Assembly: GCA_029582265.1 (NCBI GenBank)
Contig: CM055823.1
Coordinates: forward strand, 16,551,019-16,615,018
Source of the DNA: Zoroaster sp. YZ-2022
Taxonomy: Eukaryota > Echinodermata > Asteroidea > Forcipulatida > Zoroasteridae
DNA: 64,000 nucleotides
Direction of reading: 5' to 3'
Both the position numbers and the translations under genes were made by a program. Positions 1 to 12,530 of the stretch are shown piece by piece. A model generated the notes under the pieces. That model was not told the DNA's origin and ran no database searches. It was given only the letters and a program-made list of their open reading frames with translations. The number at the start of each line of letters is the position of its first letter. The stretch's first letter is position 1.

Positions 1-164
1 TGCATTTTAATCGTATATTTTACATCTTACGAATTAGCAAACTTTACAAAAATAATATGCACAAGACAAAAATATTGGAGGGGGATATTGCCTTTAGCGT
101 CCCATCCACCATAAATATTTGGGGACATTTCCGCCCATCCACCCCACCCCTACCGCCCCCAATG

Positions 165-194
165 GCTCTGATTGTGACGATATTGTTGCTTTAA
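165..194. repeat. Right terminus of a TTAA-flanked MITE family
   Basis: The stretch ending gtgacgatattgttgctttaa matches the right end of the better preserved element at 12398-13882 (gtgacgatattgtccctttaa). The left end is not recognisable here, so this is a truncated copy. TTAA next to the terminus fits piggyBac- or Kolobok-type target preference. Confidence 0.4.
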
Positions 195-198
195 TGTT

Positions 199-1995
199 AT
201 AATTTGACATAGTTTGTAATAAAGTGCTTTTCTTTCTATTGTGACACCCTTTATCTGCAGTTCGTTATCGGGTGGAAATATCAGCGCTCTGCCAACTGGT
301 CTTTTTAAAGACTTTTCGTTCTTACGACAATTGTAAGTGTTAATGTTCGTTCTTCCTTAAATTACCGTAACATATAATGGGGACGTATGATCATTTTGTA
401 TGGTCATATTCAACTGAACTGGAACTGTTCAATATAATATACAGTACGGTAAAATACCACTTTAATAAACACAGCGATATGCAACTATAATTTATTTACT
501 TTTAGGAACACTTTCATTTCCTTCTTTCTGTGTATTGTCATTTCTGTAAATTACGGCGATGATCCAGAGTCTGAAAAAATAGGGACACAGGGCAAAGGGG
601 GGGGGCACACACTGCCAAAAAGTGGCACCCAAAAATATAGTAAGTTTACATGCATGGCCGGCGATAAGGGAGGGTCACGTGCCACCTTCAACTCCCCCAA
701 CCCCCTTCCCCGAGATCCGCCATATATATTTGAGGTTTTGAAGCCTCAAAATAACATTTAGTAGGGCCATGGCGGCCATCTTGAATTGGAAGAGGCAGCC
801 ATTTCGATTATGTTTTAATTGCTGACGAGCTTATTAAACAATGTCCAAGAGTAAAAGTCAACATCAGGTTTGAAGAGACCAGTCTTTGGTATAGTCGATG
901 TCATTTTTAGTAGGGTAAAAACTCTTAAATTGTACAGCATCAGTAATTTGTTTAATATCGGTACTCTTCTTATTATCTTGTTAGTAATGTAAATGTGTTG
1001 TTCCTTTTAGTAGCAAATATAATGACTCTACATTTATTATCTTTCTGCATAAATAGTAAACACGAAGGTATAAACATGTTTTCGTACAAAAATAGCTGAA
1101 TGGCCAATTTGGATTTCACAACACTGATGCCAGTCTCAAGTACCCCGTAGGAATAACCAACATTGTTATAGAGAAAGATCCTGCACAGTCTTCTTGTTCG
1201 TTAAAACACTGCAGGATGACAGACACGGCCTTCACTAATTGGTAAAACACTCCCACTTCTCGGCATCAACAGTAGCCTTGACAAAGGCGTGTCGGAACGG
1301 TCCGTGGAACGGTCCGTGTACATACTGTCTTTCTGTTTATATAATGTTTTTGCTGCGTTCAGGATAAAAGAAACAAGAAAGAACAAACTATATTTTTTGT
1401 CCTTTATCTTTTTTTGTTATATGCACAAAGGGAACAAACGTACCATACTTATGTCGACCGATTTAAATTGCATAATACACGAATTCAAAACGTACCGTTT
1501 GTGTAAACCGTTCTCACGATATAAACAGAGACAATTAAAAAGGTCAACAGAATTACTATTTTATTATAATTTCTTAAAACAAGAAAAACGTTGTTGTTAT
1601 TTACGTTTCCTATTTTATTAAAGACATAAATAAAACAAATCTGTTAACACTTCGTTGTTTGTACATGTACTGAACAAGAAGGAAAATTCTAATCCAAATG
1701 GCTATCTGTGGACGACTGTGGACGACTGTGGACTGTGGACGACTCCCACCTGACAGCGTAACATAGAGTTTCTCCGCTCAGAATTCGGCTCCCTTACATG
1801 TAGCTTAGAAAGACTAAAGGACATGTAGCAAAGTATTCATGAAGTGACCCAATGAAAGTGGTGTCTCTGTATTCAGGGTTGGTACAGTAGAGGGCACTTT
1901 TTTAACTGGCCATTGTGCCTTTCTGAGGCATTTTGAGCAGTGACACCCTGGGGCAAAGTATCAAAAAACACGAGCAATACATCTTTTATCTAATT
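199..1995. other. AT-rich stretch with no gene recognised
   Basis: I see no credible coding region, RNA gene or complete mobile element. Small features are a purine/G run near 597-606, a direct repeat of ggaacggtccgt near 1292-1317, and short tandem repeats of a ggacgactgt-type motif near 1707-1745. Open frames on both strands around 1200-1620 lack homology I can recognise and have compositions expected of random AT-rich DNA. Confidence 0.5.
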
Positions 1996-1999
1996 TTAA

Positions 2000-2256
2000 C
2001 CAGTTCGCACCGGGAATAAAACAGTTTTTCCGAACCCCGTGGCGGGTTTATTTTTACCGCACAAACACGACCAATGGTGCTCACCAGAGCGTGACCGGGG
2101 AGACCGCGTCTTCCACCGTATGCTTATGGCTCGTTGCCACGTCGACCGGGAATCTATACAAATATTCCCGAGAATCCTGTGGCGTGTTTAGACGCTCTCC
2201 GATCCGCTGTCCAAAACAAAAATTTGCGTGTATACACGGCCTCCGACGCGAACTGG
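2000..2256. mobile_element. 257-bp MITE with TTAA flanks
   Basis: The element starts ccagttcgca just after TTAA (1996-1999) and ends gcgaactgg just before TTAA (2257-2260), giving a 9-bp perfect terminal inverted repeat. The interior is clearly more GC-rich than its surroundings. TTAA target duplication fits piggyBac or Kolobok superfamilies. It is non-autonomous: the open frames inside are short and unrecognisable. Confidence 0.5.
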
Positions 2257-2694
2257 TTAAATACATATTAATTCAACAATCATTTTAAATTAATCATGTT
2301 CGTTAAAATTAAAAAGCATAATTTTATACAAAACAAGCCAAGTTACTCGATCACAATCGTTTTTTTTTTTATAAACATAGGAAGTAGGTTATGATTAGGT
2401 TAAATAAAATATGTAGGGTTGATATGAGGTTTGTGGGAATGATGTAAACATTATAGGGAGTTTTGAATCTGACCGTTCAGTACGCAAAATAAAATTATCC
2501 ACGGGAGAAGTCGGGTTTGAAAAGATGAAATCCTGCAACTTCAAGGGTAACGGTTTATCATTGCTGGGCCTTGTTCATGGACATTGTGAAAAAATGGAGA
2601 CGTCTGAATGGAAATGTCATGGTTAATTCACGAATTTGTTGGTGTTGTAGCTTGGCCCTTCTCTGAATTGTTTAAAATGTTAAAAATAAGTGGC

Positions 2695-2912
2695 GGGTAA
2701 TTTGTCACGCGTACGGCGCCCCTCAACATTTCTCAGGCCTACCCCTCCCCCTCAACATTTCTCACGCCTACTACCCCCACCCCTCCCATCATTGAATGTT
2801 GTTGACTGAGGTCTTCAACTTTGGGTGAGTGAGACATCTGAGGTTCATTCCCATTTCATTTGTGTATGCTATGCATATAAATGCCTTTTAATGACTGCAC
2901 AAATTTTGTCGG
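2695..2912 (+). repeat. Dispersed repeat, inverted copy at 14650-14828
   Basis: The segment running from ctcaacatttctcaggcct through gactgcacaaattttgtc appears reverse-complemented near 14650-14828 (for example gacaaaatttgtgcagtc and aatttctcaggccaa). The family is not identified. No coding content is seen. Confidence 0.5.
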
Positions 2913-3236
2913 TTCATTTTTGCATTGTTTAGTCGGTAAATTTGTCCAAAAAGTTTGTTTGTCCCTCCTTACGCAAACTCTGGAAATACTGACAAGTGGA
3001 CATATAATTACCGTCTTGACAAATGACGGAATAAGGAATAATACAGAGAAGAACAATTACGTAAATGCGGCGAGTTTTAGTCAACTGAAACTTAATCACA
3101 ATTTCACAGATTTCAAATGCAGATGTAGCTTTCAAGAACAGTAAATTAATATTGGGATTGCCATGCAATAGACTGTTTAAAGTTCCTTTGTGCAGATCCT
3201 TTTGTGTGAAATACTTTTTGAGTAACATGTTCTAAA

Positions 3237-4784
3237 GTTTAAAATAGTAGCGCCACTGAGTTTCGATCCAGGGTTATTTGCACTGAAACTATCGACTTAA
3301 CTACTAAACTATTCGACTACGCTCAAACCGTGTTGGTATTTGGAGTTGAATTTTAAACTACTTAAATTATTGCGCTTGCCGAATCATATCCCGTTTCAAT
3401 GTGCCTGTAACGAAACTGGGCAGACGGCTCATATACATTTCTTCGCTATAGGCTCTGGTCACTGTGGCCTAAAGAGGGCGCTACTAATGCTAACAGTAAC
3501 CTACCATAACAGTGGCGTAGGCAGAATTTTTTTGGATTTGGGGAAAAAGCACGTGGAGAGGAGCAGCCTGGGTGCCTGTATAAGACATGGCAGTCATTGA
3601 GTTATAGCATTCTTTAGCAAGATTTTTTTCAGTATTTTACCCGCTGTTCTTTTTAATAAATATATTTTCTGAAAAATAGTGAAAGGACTATTTCACTATT
3701 TTGCACTATTCTCTCCTCTTGAAAAGTATTAATGCATTTGAATATTTTTATATATTTTAGGACATGCACATTTTTAAAATGACAGCAAGGTATCCCTTAA
3801 TGCTCACATCGCAATGTTTATGGGAGTACCCTCGTTGAGTGACGTTTGAGATCCAGTGTACATTATGCAAACAAAAATGTCAATATTACCCCAAACTTTT
3901 TCCTCACGGTTTACGGCACTGGTTTAATGATTTGTGTTCCTGTAATTTTGATGCACTCAGGTGTTGTGCGTTGAAATTCATTCTCACTTTCATTTCTCTG
4001 AGTATATTAACGTTCGACGACAAAACAAAAAATTGACGCGTAAGTGGGAACATACGTATTAGATCTGTTTGCCGATCCAGAAACATGCACTTTGCATGTT
4101 CACCATGGTTTGACATTACTTGCGCTACATATTTAAGCGCAAATCAATTGTTTATGTATAACTGAATAGCAATTGAAATGCTGATTCAACAACAATATCG
4201 GTTCATTGATCAGGAACATTTGATGGTCTAAAAGCTCGCTATGTGGTGGTTTCCATGCCATGAATTGCAATCACCGTAGCATCAAGGCAAACAATTCCTT
4301 CTAAATGAAATTACGATTGAGCGACAAAATAAATTTGAAAAAGTGTGATGTTCATATTTGCCGATCGAAAAATATGTATGCATTTTCACTATTGATACTC
4401 GGTGCGACACAACATTATCAACAACATGTATTCAAACAAATCGGTTCGTTAAATTTATATAGTGCATATCTGGATTAAATCAATATCTTGCAACAAATTG
4501 CTGTATTTAATGAAAACATTTGGATAATTTTGCTTTAAAATGTGGTCAGTAAGAGGTGATATGTCACCACACCGGCTTTTTATGTCGATGCACTAAAATA
4601 ATTTGTGTTGATATTCAAGTGAACCTCGAGCAGGATCATTTATCAGAATTGTTTGATACCATGGCAGCTTTTCACAACCATATGCATTCTTGAAAAATCT
4701 GAGAAAATTGGACAGTTATTACCAATGCTGTTTTGTTTAAATACAATTTTGTTTATCAACCATCACTTCGTTTTATTCCATCAT
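3237..4784. repeat. Block A1, direct copy of 15890-17375
   Basis: Long shared runs, for example gagtttcgatccagggtta and attgcgcttgccgaatcat, appear in the same order here and at 15890-17375, with many small indels. Similarity stops abruptly at about 4784, where block B1 begins, and at about 17375 in A2. The block contains a decayed LRR exon (about 4195-4250) and no intact gene. Both copies look old relative to the 17.6-55 kb tandem units. Confidence 0.7.
4195..4250 (+). pseudogene. Decayed LRR exon relic
   Basis: The run ggaacatttgatggtcta matches the intact LRR exons at 19532, 20540 and 44660, which read GTFDGL. Downstream sequence (catgaattgcaatcac, gccgatcgaaaaatatgtatg) resembles the intron following those exons. 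Frame is lost and splice sites are degraded, so this is an old copy of the same exon-intron unit. Confidence 0.4.
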
Positions 4785-5501
4785 TCAGCATGCAGTAATT
4801 TCCCTTAATACCAAACTAGACTGCAGTCGCTGCGCTTTTAAACAGAGTACTTTGTACATTTTGCTGATTCAGTTCTTTGGACCAAAACAAATATCAATGT
4901 TATAATGAAAACAAAAATTTACATCTTTAATATTTTTCAGATTTATTCTAATGTTGAATTTCTGTCTCTGGAGGAACATTAATAATTGTTGTTGTTTGAG
5001 ATTGCCAATACAGTGTAGGGGCTTTAATTGAGACGTGGCATCACAAAATTAGCTAAAAATCTAAAACATTTTGATTTTTGATTTCACTGAACAGAGCAGA
5101 AAAACTGCTTTCAAATTGTGTATGGACACGATTCTAATATTTATCATTTACAATTGAGATAATTAGTGCTAATTTAATATTAATTAACATAATTTTGTCT
5201 TCACTGGCAAATTATACAGTTTTAACTGGTGTTTATTGACATCAAATATTCAGTGTTATTTCAACTACTCTGATTAGAGTTAATTAATTGTTAATAATAA
5301 TGAATGCAAAATTATTTCTTGAAACCGTGTTCAAAAAGCAATCTTTCAAACAAATAGAAGGCCATTATTCTTTGTTTAGAAATACAAAGTTCATTTAAAA
5401 AGACAAAAAAAAAGTTTTTTACAATTTTCACACATTGTCCATACTGCTTTTTGTTCTTAAATATGTAAATCTTTATTGTGGATAGTTTATGTCCAACATA
5501 T

Positions 5502-5651
5502 CTTGCACAAAACTGATGAAAGCATGTTGCATGCCCTTACTTTTTCTCTGTTTTCCTGTGCAGCTACATAGTAGGCATTCTGAGTTTCTGTCTTATGAGA
5601 CATTAGTTGGGTAACTTGATGAGCCTCTCTCTGGCTTAGAGTGTCAACAGC
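5502..5651 (-). CDS. Candidate exon, tyrosine-recombinase-like C-terminal part (copy B1)
   Basis: On the minus strand an acceptor (gatttgtttcag) precedes an open 50-codon frame beginning AVDTLSQREAHQ, continuing through LMSHKTETQNAYY and ending near MLSSVLCK. The LMsHk..TqnaYY pattern resembles the conserved His and nucleophilic Tyr region of phage-integrase-like proteins common in invertebrate genomes; this is recognition by eye, not a search. In this copy the distal donor is ata instead of gta, but an earlier donor (gaaaaa|gtaagg, exon 5541-5651, 37 codons) is present. The related exon is at 40230-40379. Confidence 0.45.
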
Positions 5652-6550
5652 CTGAAACAAATCATTTTTGATCATCATTTTTGGAAGGCTTGCAACTGCA
5701 ATGATCACCAAAACAAATATTAATTTGGCAGATATGGCAACTACATAATCAATCCCCTCATCAGATTTGATGGAAAGAAATGTTTTACACCTGTAAACAA
5801 ATCAATTTATTACATATTTTAACTTGGGAACAAAAACACAGCAATCGCCCTGTTGAGTGGAACTGATCCACCCATTCTGCAGTGTGCATTTACATGATCC
5901 AACTTATTGAAAGAAGCAATTCTTACCATCTTATAATTAAAAGGGAGTGTATATACACCAATGGTTAATAAATGAATGTGAATACATCCATATACTTATA
6001 GAATCAAGAGATGTATAGAAGCCAAACTGTAGAAAATATGTTCACATTTGTTTGTATTTGTTAAAATGTGGAAATGTTTCAATGTCCAATGATCCATTTA
6101 AAATTTGAGTGTTTCATTCATACATTTCACATTGTCAAGTGGAATAACTTCTCAGGGTGTTCAGTATTTCGGTACCATTAACATATTACATTACAAGTAT
6201 AATTCACTCAGTTACTCCCTGAATTAATTAGGACAAAAAATTACCCTTTCATTCCCGCTCTCAAAATATTCCGGATAACATCATACACTGACATCCTGCA
6301 ACTTGAATTTGTATGTATAAAAGTATGTTGGATATTGCAATGGTAATGAAGGGATGTATCCAAACCCCTTTTATGCTTAAACCAGTTAGAGTTAGTGTAA
6401 TGCTTTCATGAGGATGCTTTCTTAAAGGGGGTATATCGTCACAATCAGAGCAGGCTTGCGGCTTGACACTGAATCCTGCACTGATAGTTCTAGATGAACT
6501 CATCAGATAAACCCAGTGATCTATAGATAGATATAATACACATCACATAC

Positions 6551-6644
6551 CTTTGTTGTAGCTGTTTTGCATATGATTGCATATATGATGATGGTTTGCC
6601 TCCTGTCCCAACAAACAAAGGTGAATGTTCTGACCTCATAGCAC
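6551..6644 (-). CDS. Candidate exon of the minus-strand recombinase-like gene (copy B1)
   Basis: A 94-nt interval between a minus-strand acceptor (taccag) and donor (gtatgtgatg) reads AMRSEHSPLFVGTGGKP and then SSYMQSYAKQLQQ without stops. The LFvgT.GKp..s pattern fits the segment between the conserved basic region and the catalytic Arg in phage-integrase-like proteins. Its phase (two bases completing a codon) matches the 109-nt exon at 56302-56410, which leaves one base. The equivalent at 55471-55566 carries a stop. Confidence 0.4.
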
Positions 6645-6986
6645 CTGGTATGCTTAGTGTTCGCATTATTTCCATCGATATATATTTATAGTTAAATTTC
6701 TTCCTCTGAGAATAAAGTAAACTGATCATGTCTGACTGTGGACTTACAATAATTAAGCATTGACAATCCCATGGGGGCGTTATACTATACATGACTATAT
6801 GAAGATCAAACTATATATGTCTGGACGTGCAAGAAACAATTCAAGACTCTAGTTCACGGTTCATGTAAATTTCAGAACCCTTTGTTACCATATTTTAGCC
6901 ATTAAGGATAAAGAATCAACAAGATGTGTGTTATAAATATATGAAAAGTAAATTTGGACATAGAGGGTGAGAATACGACTTCTAAC

Positions 6987-7101
6987 CTGAACACCCACTG
7001 AGGCAGGCCGTGTGTACTGTAGAAGCTCATAGTTGCCTCTCTAAAGTTTCATTCAATATGACTGTTACAGGTCCAAGATGTTCTGTCTTGTGTTTGTAAA
7101 C
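6987..7101 (-). pseudogene. Broken HKT..GP exon (copy B1)
   Basis: The acceptor (catttcag) and donor (gttaga) are kept. The 115-nt exon reads VYKHKTEHLGPVTVILNE and then reaches an in-frame TGA after ERQL. The copy at 56302-56410 is 109 nt and fully open, so this one has gained disabling indels. HKT..GP is a motif I associate with the recombinase-like family described at 56302. Confidence 0.45.
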
Positions 7102-7174
7102 CTGAAATGAGAAATGTATTGTATCAGTAATTCTAATAAGGCTAAACAGCTCAGGTTCCAAACCCAATACTTAA

Positions 7175-7858
7175 AGGGGGACTGACATGGATTTTAAATC
7201 AAACAGTTAAATATGTGATCGTTTTATTCTTTTATATCAGTAAAAGATCAATAACATTTTTGTTTTGTGTTTTTATTGTTTTTGAGAGTGTTATTTTACC
7301 ATTGTAAAAATGCCCCCCACTTTTACGCCCTGCAAGGAGGAGCTGTTCGTGACGCCATGTCGGGAAGAGAAATTCGCTCAAAACTCGGCTCAAAATGATC
7401 GCTGCACAAAACTATGTGAGCCGATGGACCTGACCACTTTACTCTTGTCAGTCGAACTTTGCTCGTCCAAATACGGCGTATTTTTGGGTCACGTGGGGAA
7501 CAGATGAAGGCTAACACCGTCTTTGGTGGTGTTGCTGCATCCTGCAGAAACACATCTTCCCGGCATTTTATTAGTTCCGGAAACAAAATCACGGAAGAAA
7601 TGAAATCGACGCTACGTGTGTGAAACGTTTGTATGTATATGTAACATCATGTACACATCGGATCTTCCGACCTTACGTCACATATCTTATGCAAATGAAG
7701 CTTCCACCATGGGCGGGTTGCCTCCCCAAACACTTCAAACATTGTTTTAAAATACTTGTACTCAGAAATCAATGATTAAATAGACACAGGTGGGTCTCAA
7801 AACAATATTTTATTACAAAACGCCTTGGTACACACACAATAAAGGATGTCAGTCCCCT
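7175..7858 (-). mobile_element. 684-bp Kolobok-like DNA transposon derivative
   Basis: TTAA at 7171-7174 and 7859-7862 flank terminal inverted repeats (left agggggactgacat, right atgtcagtcccct). In the paralogous locus near 56470 the flanks join through a single TTAA, which confirms the insertion and the 4-bp target duplication. The interior carries a THAP zinc-finger fossil on the minus strand (7323-7566). TTAA duplication plus a THAP domain is the combination known for Kolobok transposons. No catalytic transposase region remains. Confidence 0.7.
7323..7566 (-). pseudogene. THAP-domain fossil inside the Kolobok-like element
   Basis: Reading the minus strand from the ATG at 7566, the frame gives MPGRCVSAGCSNTTKDGVSL and then LFP, the expected start of a THAP C2CH finger (C-x4-C then a FP-type motif). 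A one-base shift follows. The next frame gives RDPKIRRIW, then VKWSGPSAHIVLCSDHFEPS, with the late Cys/His pair (CSDHF) typical of THAP. The domain is therefore complete in outline but frameshifted. It is a transposase DNA-binding remnant, not a host gene. Confidence 0.7.
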
Positions 7859-8530
7859 TTAATACTTAATATCATGACTTTCAAAAGCCTCATCCTTTGT
7901 GATCCCCAGACAGCGGCTTCCATGGGGTGTGATCCTGGCACAACAACATGTATAAAAATTGGGGTAGAATGTCGATCTGGCCGCCACTATTTTTCATTAA
8001 ATATAACCAATAATGTAATCTTACCTACCTGGTAAGGTGGAGAACATATGGATGATGATGGACATATATACTTCAAATTATTCCAGGATATTTATTTCAT
8101 GAAAATCAGGCATTTTGGTATACGATGACTTCCTCAGTCATGTCAGTCTGATCTTGTAAACACCACAATTAGTGACCAACACAGTCATTGTACATGCGTA
8201 GTGGCAACTATAATAGGATCCTTCTATTTTCTGAAGGAGGATTTTTTAGAAGGAAATCAAGTCCGAAAACCATCATAAAAGTGGATTTTAAAGATAGTTT
8301 TCGCTTTCTGTACCACCAAAAATCGATAGAATGATTTTTTAACTGGTTAGTGGTTGCAAAAAAAATCCAAAAAGCCCTTAAAAAGTGGCGGCCGGATACA
8401 ACATTCTTTCCAAAAATTGAATGGCTTTTAGATGCTTAGTGCCCCCAGAACAAAGATATTGACAAAATAGGGAGAACCAACACAGAGCTACTGTAGATAG
8501 CTCTAGATACCGGTACGGTAACCCAGATGT

Positions 8531-10154
8531 TAGGCTTGGGCGGTTCCACAATTTCTGGAACCGGTTCGGTTAAAAAAAAAAGACTCGGTTCCGAGTCGGA
8601 ACCGGTTCCAAGAGATTCAAAGAAAAACATAAGGATTACAGAAAATAATAAAACATACGGTCTATTCAAACTTTGTTGTGTCCCTGATACGAAACGAAGG
8701 AGTTTCAATTTTCAACCGTAAATGCAGTGATGATAATGTTGTTTAATTTAAAATATGTTTCAGAAACTTAAAGAAACTTTTTAGAAACGTTAAGCTAAAT
8801 TAGAGATTTGCTTCCATTATCCTACCGTTAGCAAACAACGTTACAAGCAGTGGTAGTACATGCCATGGCTTTAATTAATTTGCATGCACATGCTTCAGGG
8901 GTTGGAGCAATTAAGCAATTATACCACCCCTATGCACAAGGTACCATACTACCGTCCATGCTTATTGAAATTACATTATAAGAACACTAGCAACATGACT
9001 AACTTCGTCACAAGATTATCCATATTACGGGTAACATGTATGAATTCGATAACACACTTGGAAACATTCTTGATACATCATGTAAGAATCTTTTGACCAA
9101 CCTTTGGGATGAGCGTAAGATGTTGTTGAATGCTATAAATTGATGAATTAATTGACAAGTTTTCTGTTCTATCTATATGCCACGCTGCATGTTTTTTTGT
9201 TTTTTTGTTTTTTTTCCTTTTCTTTTTTTTATTCTTGTGTACTTTGTACTAGTGTTTTGTCTTAGTTTATATTTATTGTTTATGTTTTGTACTATGTTTA
9301 AGGATGCACCGTCTTTGACGTGTGCCACTGATTTGAAAGTGTAACTCCAATAAATTGATTGATTGATTGATACGGGGCCACCTTGATCATTCCACTTCTC
9401 ATGACACGTACGTGCTGTCAACATTTTAACATCATCATGACCAAAGTATCCATGTTAGGGGGGCCAATTTATAAACGGGGGTTAGTGCAATTAAGCAATT
9501 GTACCACCCCCTATACACAAGGTACCGTACTTCCGTCCTTGCCATATTGAAAGTACATAAAGAACACTAGCAACATGACTATTAACTTCGTCACAAGTTT
9601 AATCCATATTACGGGGCCACCTTGATCACTCCACTTCTCAAGACACGTGCTGTCAACATTTTTAACAAAATTTTTAACAACATCTCCATAACCAAAGTAT
9701 CCATGTTATGGGGCCAATTATAAACAACTCAGTGACACACAATGCATACTACTAATGCACAGACATTGCGGTTTGCATCAGTTGTGTGTGTGGCGCCTTC
9801 ACAAGTTTGCTGCAGTCTACACATTTTGTCGGTCACTCATCAAAGAGAACGGGTATTTTGACTGGAGCCGGTTCTCGGCTCTATAGAGTTGGAGCTCAGA
9901 AAACTGCGTATTTCAATTGGAGCCGGGTTAGTCCTCAGTCGGGTATTTTGCTGGAGCCGGCTCTGACTGGGACTCGGCTCCCAGCCGGCTCTGGGACTCG
10001 GCTCCCAGCCGGCTCTGGGAACCGGGTATTTGAAGGACTCGGTTCCGGAACCGACTCCTGCAAGTACCCGGTTCTTTAAAAGAGTGGAACCGCGGTTCGA
10101 TTCTCAATTTGGAATCGGGTAGAACCAGGTACCCGCTGGAACCGCCCAAGCCTA
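8531..10154. mobile_element. 1624-bp hAT-like non-autonomous transposon
   Basis: Perfect 18-bp terminal inverted repeats (taggcttgggcggttcca and its complement at 10137-10154) are flanked by an 8-bp duplication, ccagatgt (8523-8530 and 10155-10162). The locus near 56665-56690 keeps the empty site with one ccagatgt. Both subterminal zones are packed with ggaaccggttc / gagccggctc-type repeats, likely transposase-binding clusters by analogy with hAT elements. The interior has a duplicated block (about 8890-9031 and 9480-9620) and a nested LINE tail. No transposase frame is seen. Confidence 0.8.
9032..9371 (+). mobile_element. 5'-truncated LINE 3' end nested in the hAT element
   Basis: The insert is bounded by acggg on both sides (9027-9031 and 9372-9376) and interrupts a block whose uninterrupted twin is at about 9480-9620. 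It ends in a gattgattgattgat tail after a polyadenylation-like aataaa, typical of CR1/L2-type LINE 3' ends. The coding part is too short to classify. Confidence 0.5.
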
Positions 10155-10892
10155 CCAGATGTTGCAGGTTCAAACCCCGCTCGTCAATTCAATAATTCAT
10201 TTTAATAGACAGATTCAGCCACTCAGTGCAATATATTCATCATGATAATTTTTTTTCCCTGACACATCCAGCATTTTTCTGACTTACTTATGAATGCTTT
10301 GATTGAACATAAATTGGCAGAACTCATTCTCTGCGAATAACTTCAAATGTATGAAAATCTTCAAAAATGTCTGGATCTACGGAGCGTTTTCTATGCATGT
10401 ACTCTCTCCTATTGTAGCATTTTGTATTACTCCTGCTCATGGAGCTTATCTAAGCACAAATTTCATTATGATAAGATTCCTTATTTGTTTGATCATCGTC
10501 CACGTTACCTGCTCAGCCGTTTCTTAATTGATAAATTATATAATAAATATGAATGTGCCATTACAAAGTTTTGCAAATGAGGGGTCAGGGGCACTTGGTA
10601 GGGGTGGGTGAAAGGGTTTAAGGGAGATACTTGTGTGTTCCCATGGTTACATCTAACAAGAATCCTGCAAAAGCTGTGTGTGAGGACTATTCCATAAAAT
10701 ACCAGCTTTGGTGGTCATACATATACAGCCACCAGCATCTATGATATAACTTATAAACTTGTTTTACCAATATGAAAGATGACCTGTAATATTTCACTAA
10801 TTCTCCCCTTGCCTTCACCAAAATCAAGACTGCTGAAAATCGGTTAGGTTTGAATTTGCTAGCAGCTTGCCAAAAATAACATTTATAATTAC

Positions 10893-10971
10893 CTGTCTGA
10901 CACATCTGGTTCAATTCCCCTTTGGACTTGTACAAAAAAATCACTGATGTATTCCCCATCAATGATGAGTC
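10893..10971 (-). pseudogene. Frameshifted exon copy (B1) of the recombinase-like gene
   Basis: Minus-strand acceptor (cttcag) and donor (gtaatt) flank a 79-nt exon. The equivalent at 57390-57469 is 80 nt and open. The one-base loss lies in the T-run after NTSVI, so this copy reads out of frame. Confidence 0.4.
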
Positions 10972-11231
10972 CTGAAGTTGAAAATAACATTCATTTTAAA
11001 TTGATTTTCACTGAAACACATTTAACTTTGTACAGTCCAGTGAGGAAATAAATAAACTCACGACTATATACTTTCCGAGTAATTGCTTTGTTTCAAAAGA
11101 GATAAAGATTTTGTTCAAGAACAGCTATAACTTTAATCTTTTAAACATTTATAGGGGAAGACGATCAGAGCATACTGATCGCAACGTCAAGTTGTAACCA
11201 ACCGGTTCTTTTCAGAACTGTTTACAGAACT

Positions 11232-11722
<491 letters not shown>

Positions 11723-12530
11723 TCGCATTAGCACAGCATGAAAAGAAAGATCTTGTTTTCCTTTCTGCCGGTTACACCTCGAGTCAAGCTACGTCCCGTA
11801 GCCTTAGATCTCGAGTGTCTTTCGCAGAATCCTTGCTGTCCCTAAGAGTGCCGCCTTCTGTAGTAATTCTACTCTAACAGATGTTATTAATTATTATTAT
11901 TATTATTATTCAAAAGAGAATTTCTACATGGTGTCACCGCAAACAGTCATGATCAATGCATACTTAACTGCATGCATATACATCCATCATGGGAACAATT
12001 CCTGGTAAAAAACCCAGGTGTTGCAAAACTTAATTTCATATAATTTGTTTCCCGCCTCCCCATGCCCCATCCTCTTCTAGTTCTATACTGCACATTCAAG
12101 GTAGATTTTGTACAACAATTGCAGAAAACCTAGCTTATACTTGGTTCTAAATACCGGTACTAGTAGTTATAGCGGTTGCACAGAGTGATCAACGCATTTA
12201 TGCTCAGTGTAACGTTAATCTTAAAATTATTCAGTACTCACAAATGAATGGTTCACACAAGTCTGTATTCCAGATCCAAACTAAACTATGAATCTTGATC
12301 ATGTTGCTGTGTTTGTTTACCGGTGGTATACACATGAAGCGCCCTCTTTCGTCAGCTTAGGACTGCATGCACTGTATCCACGCAGTACATAACTTAAAGG
12401 GACAGTATCGTCACGATCAACAGGGCATGGAATCAGAGTACTTGTTTTAGATTAACTTAGTGACTGAAAATAATACCCGAAATAATAAGGTCATGACCGT
12501 TGCTGCTGAATAAATGAGTCAGTAATGTTC

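Noticed and set aside
1289..1621. 110-codon plus-strand frame
   Set aside because: It starts at GTG, has AT-rich low-complexity composition and no recognisable domain or splice structure.
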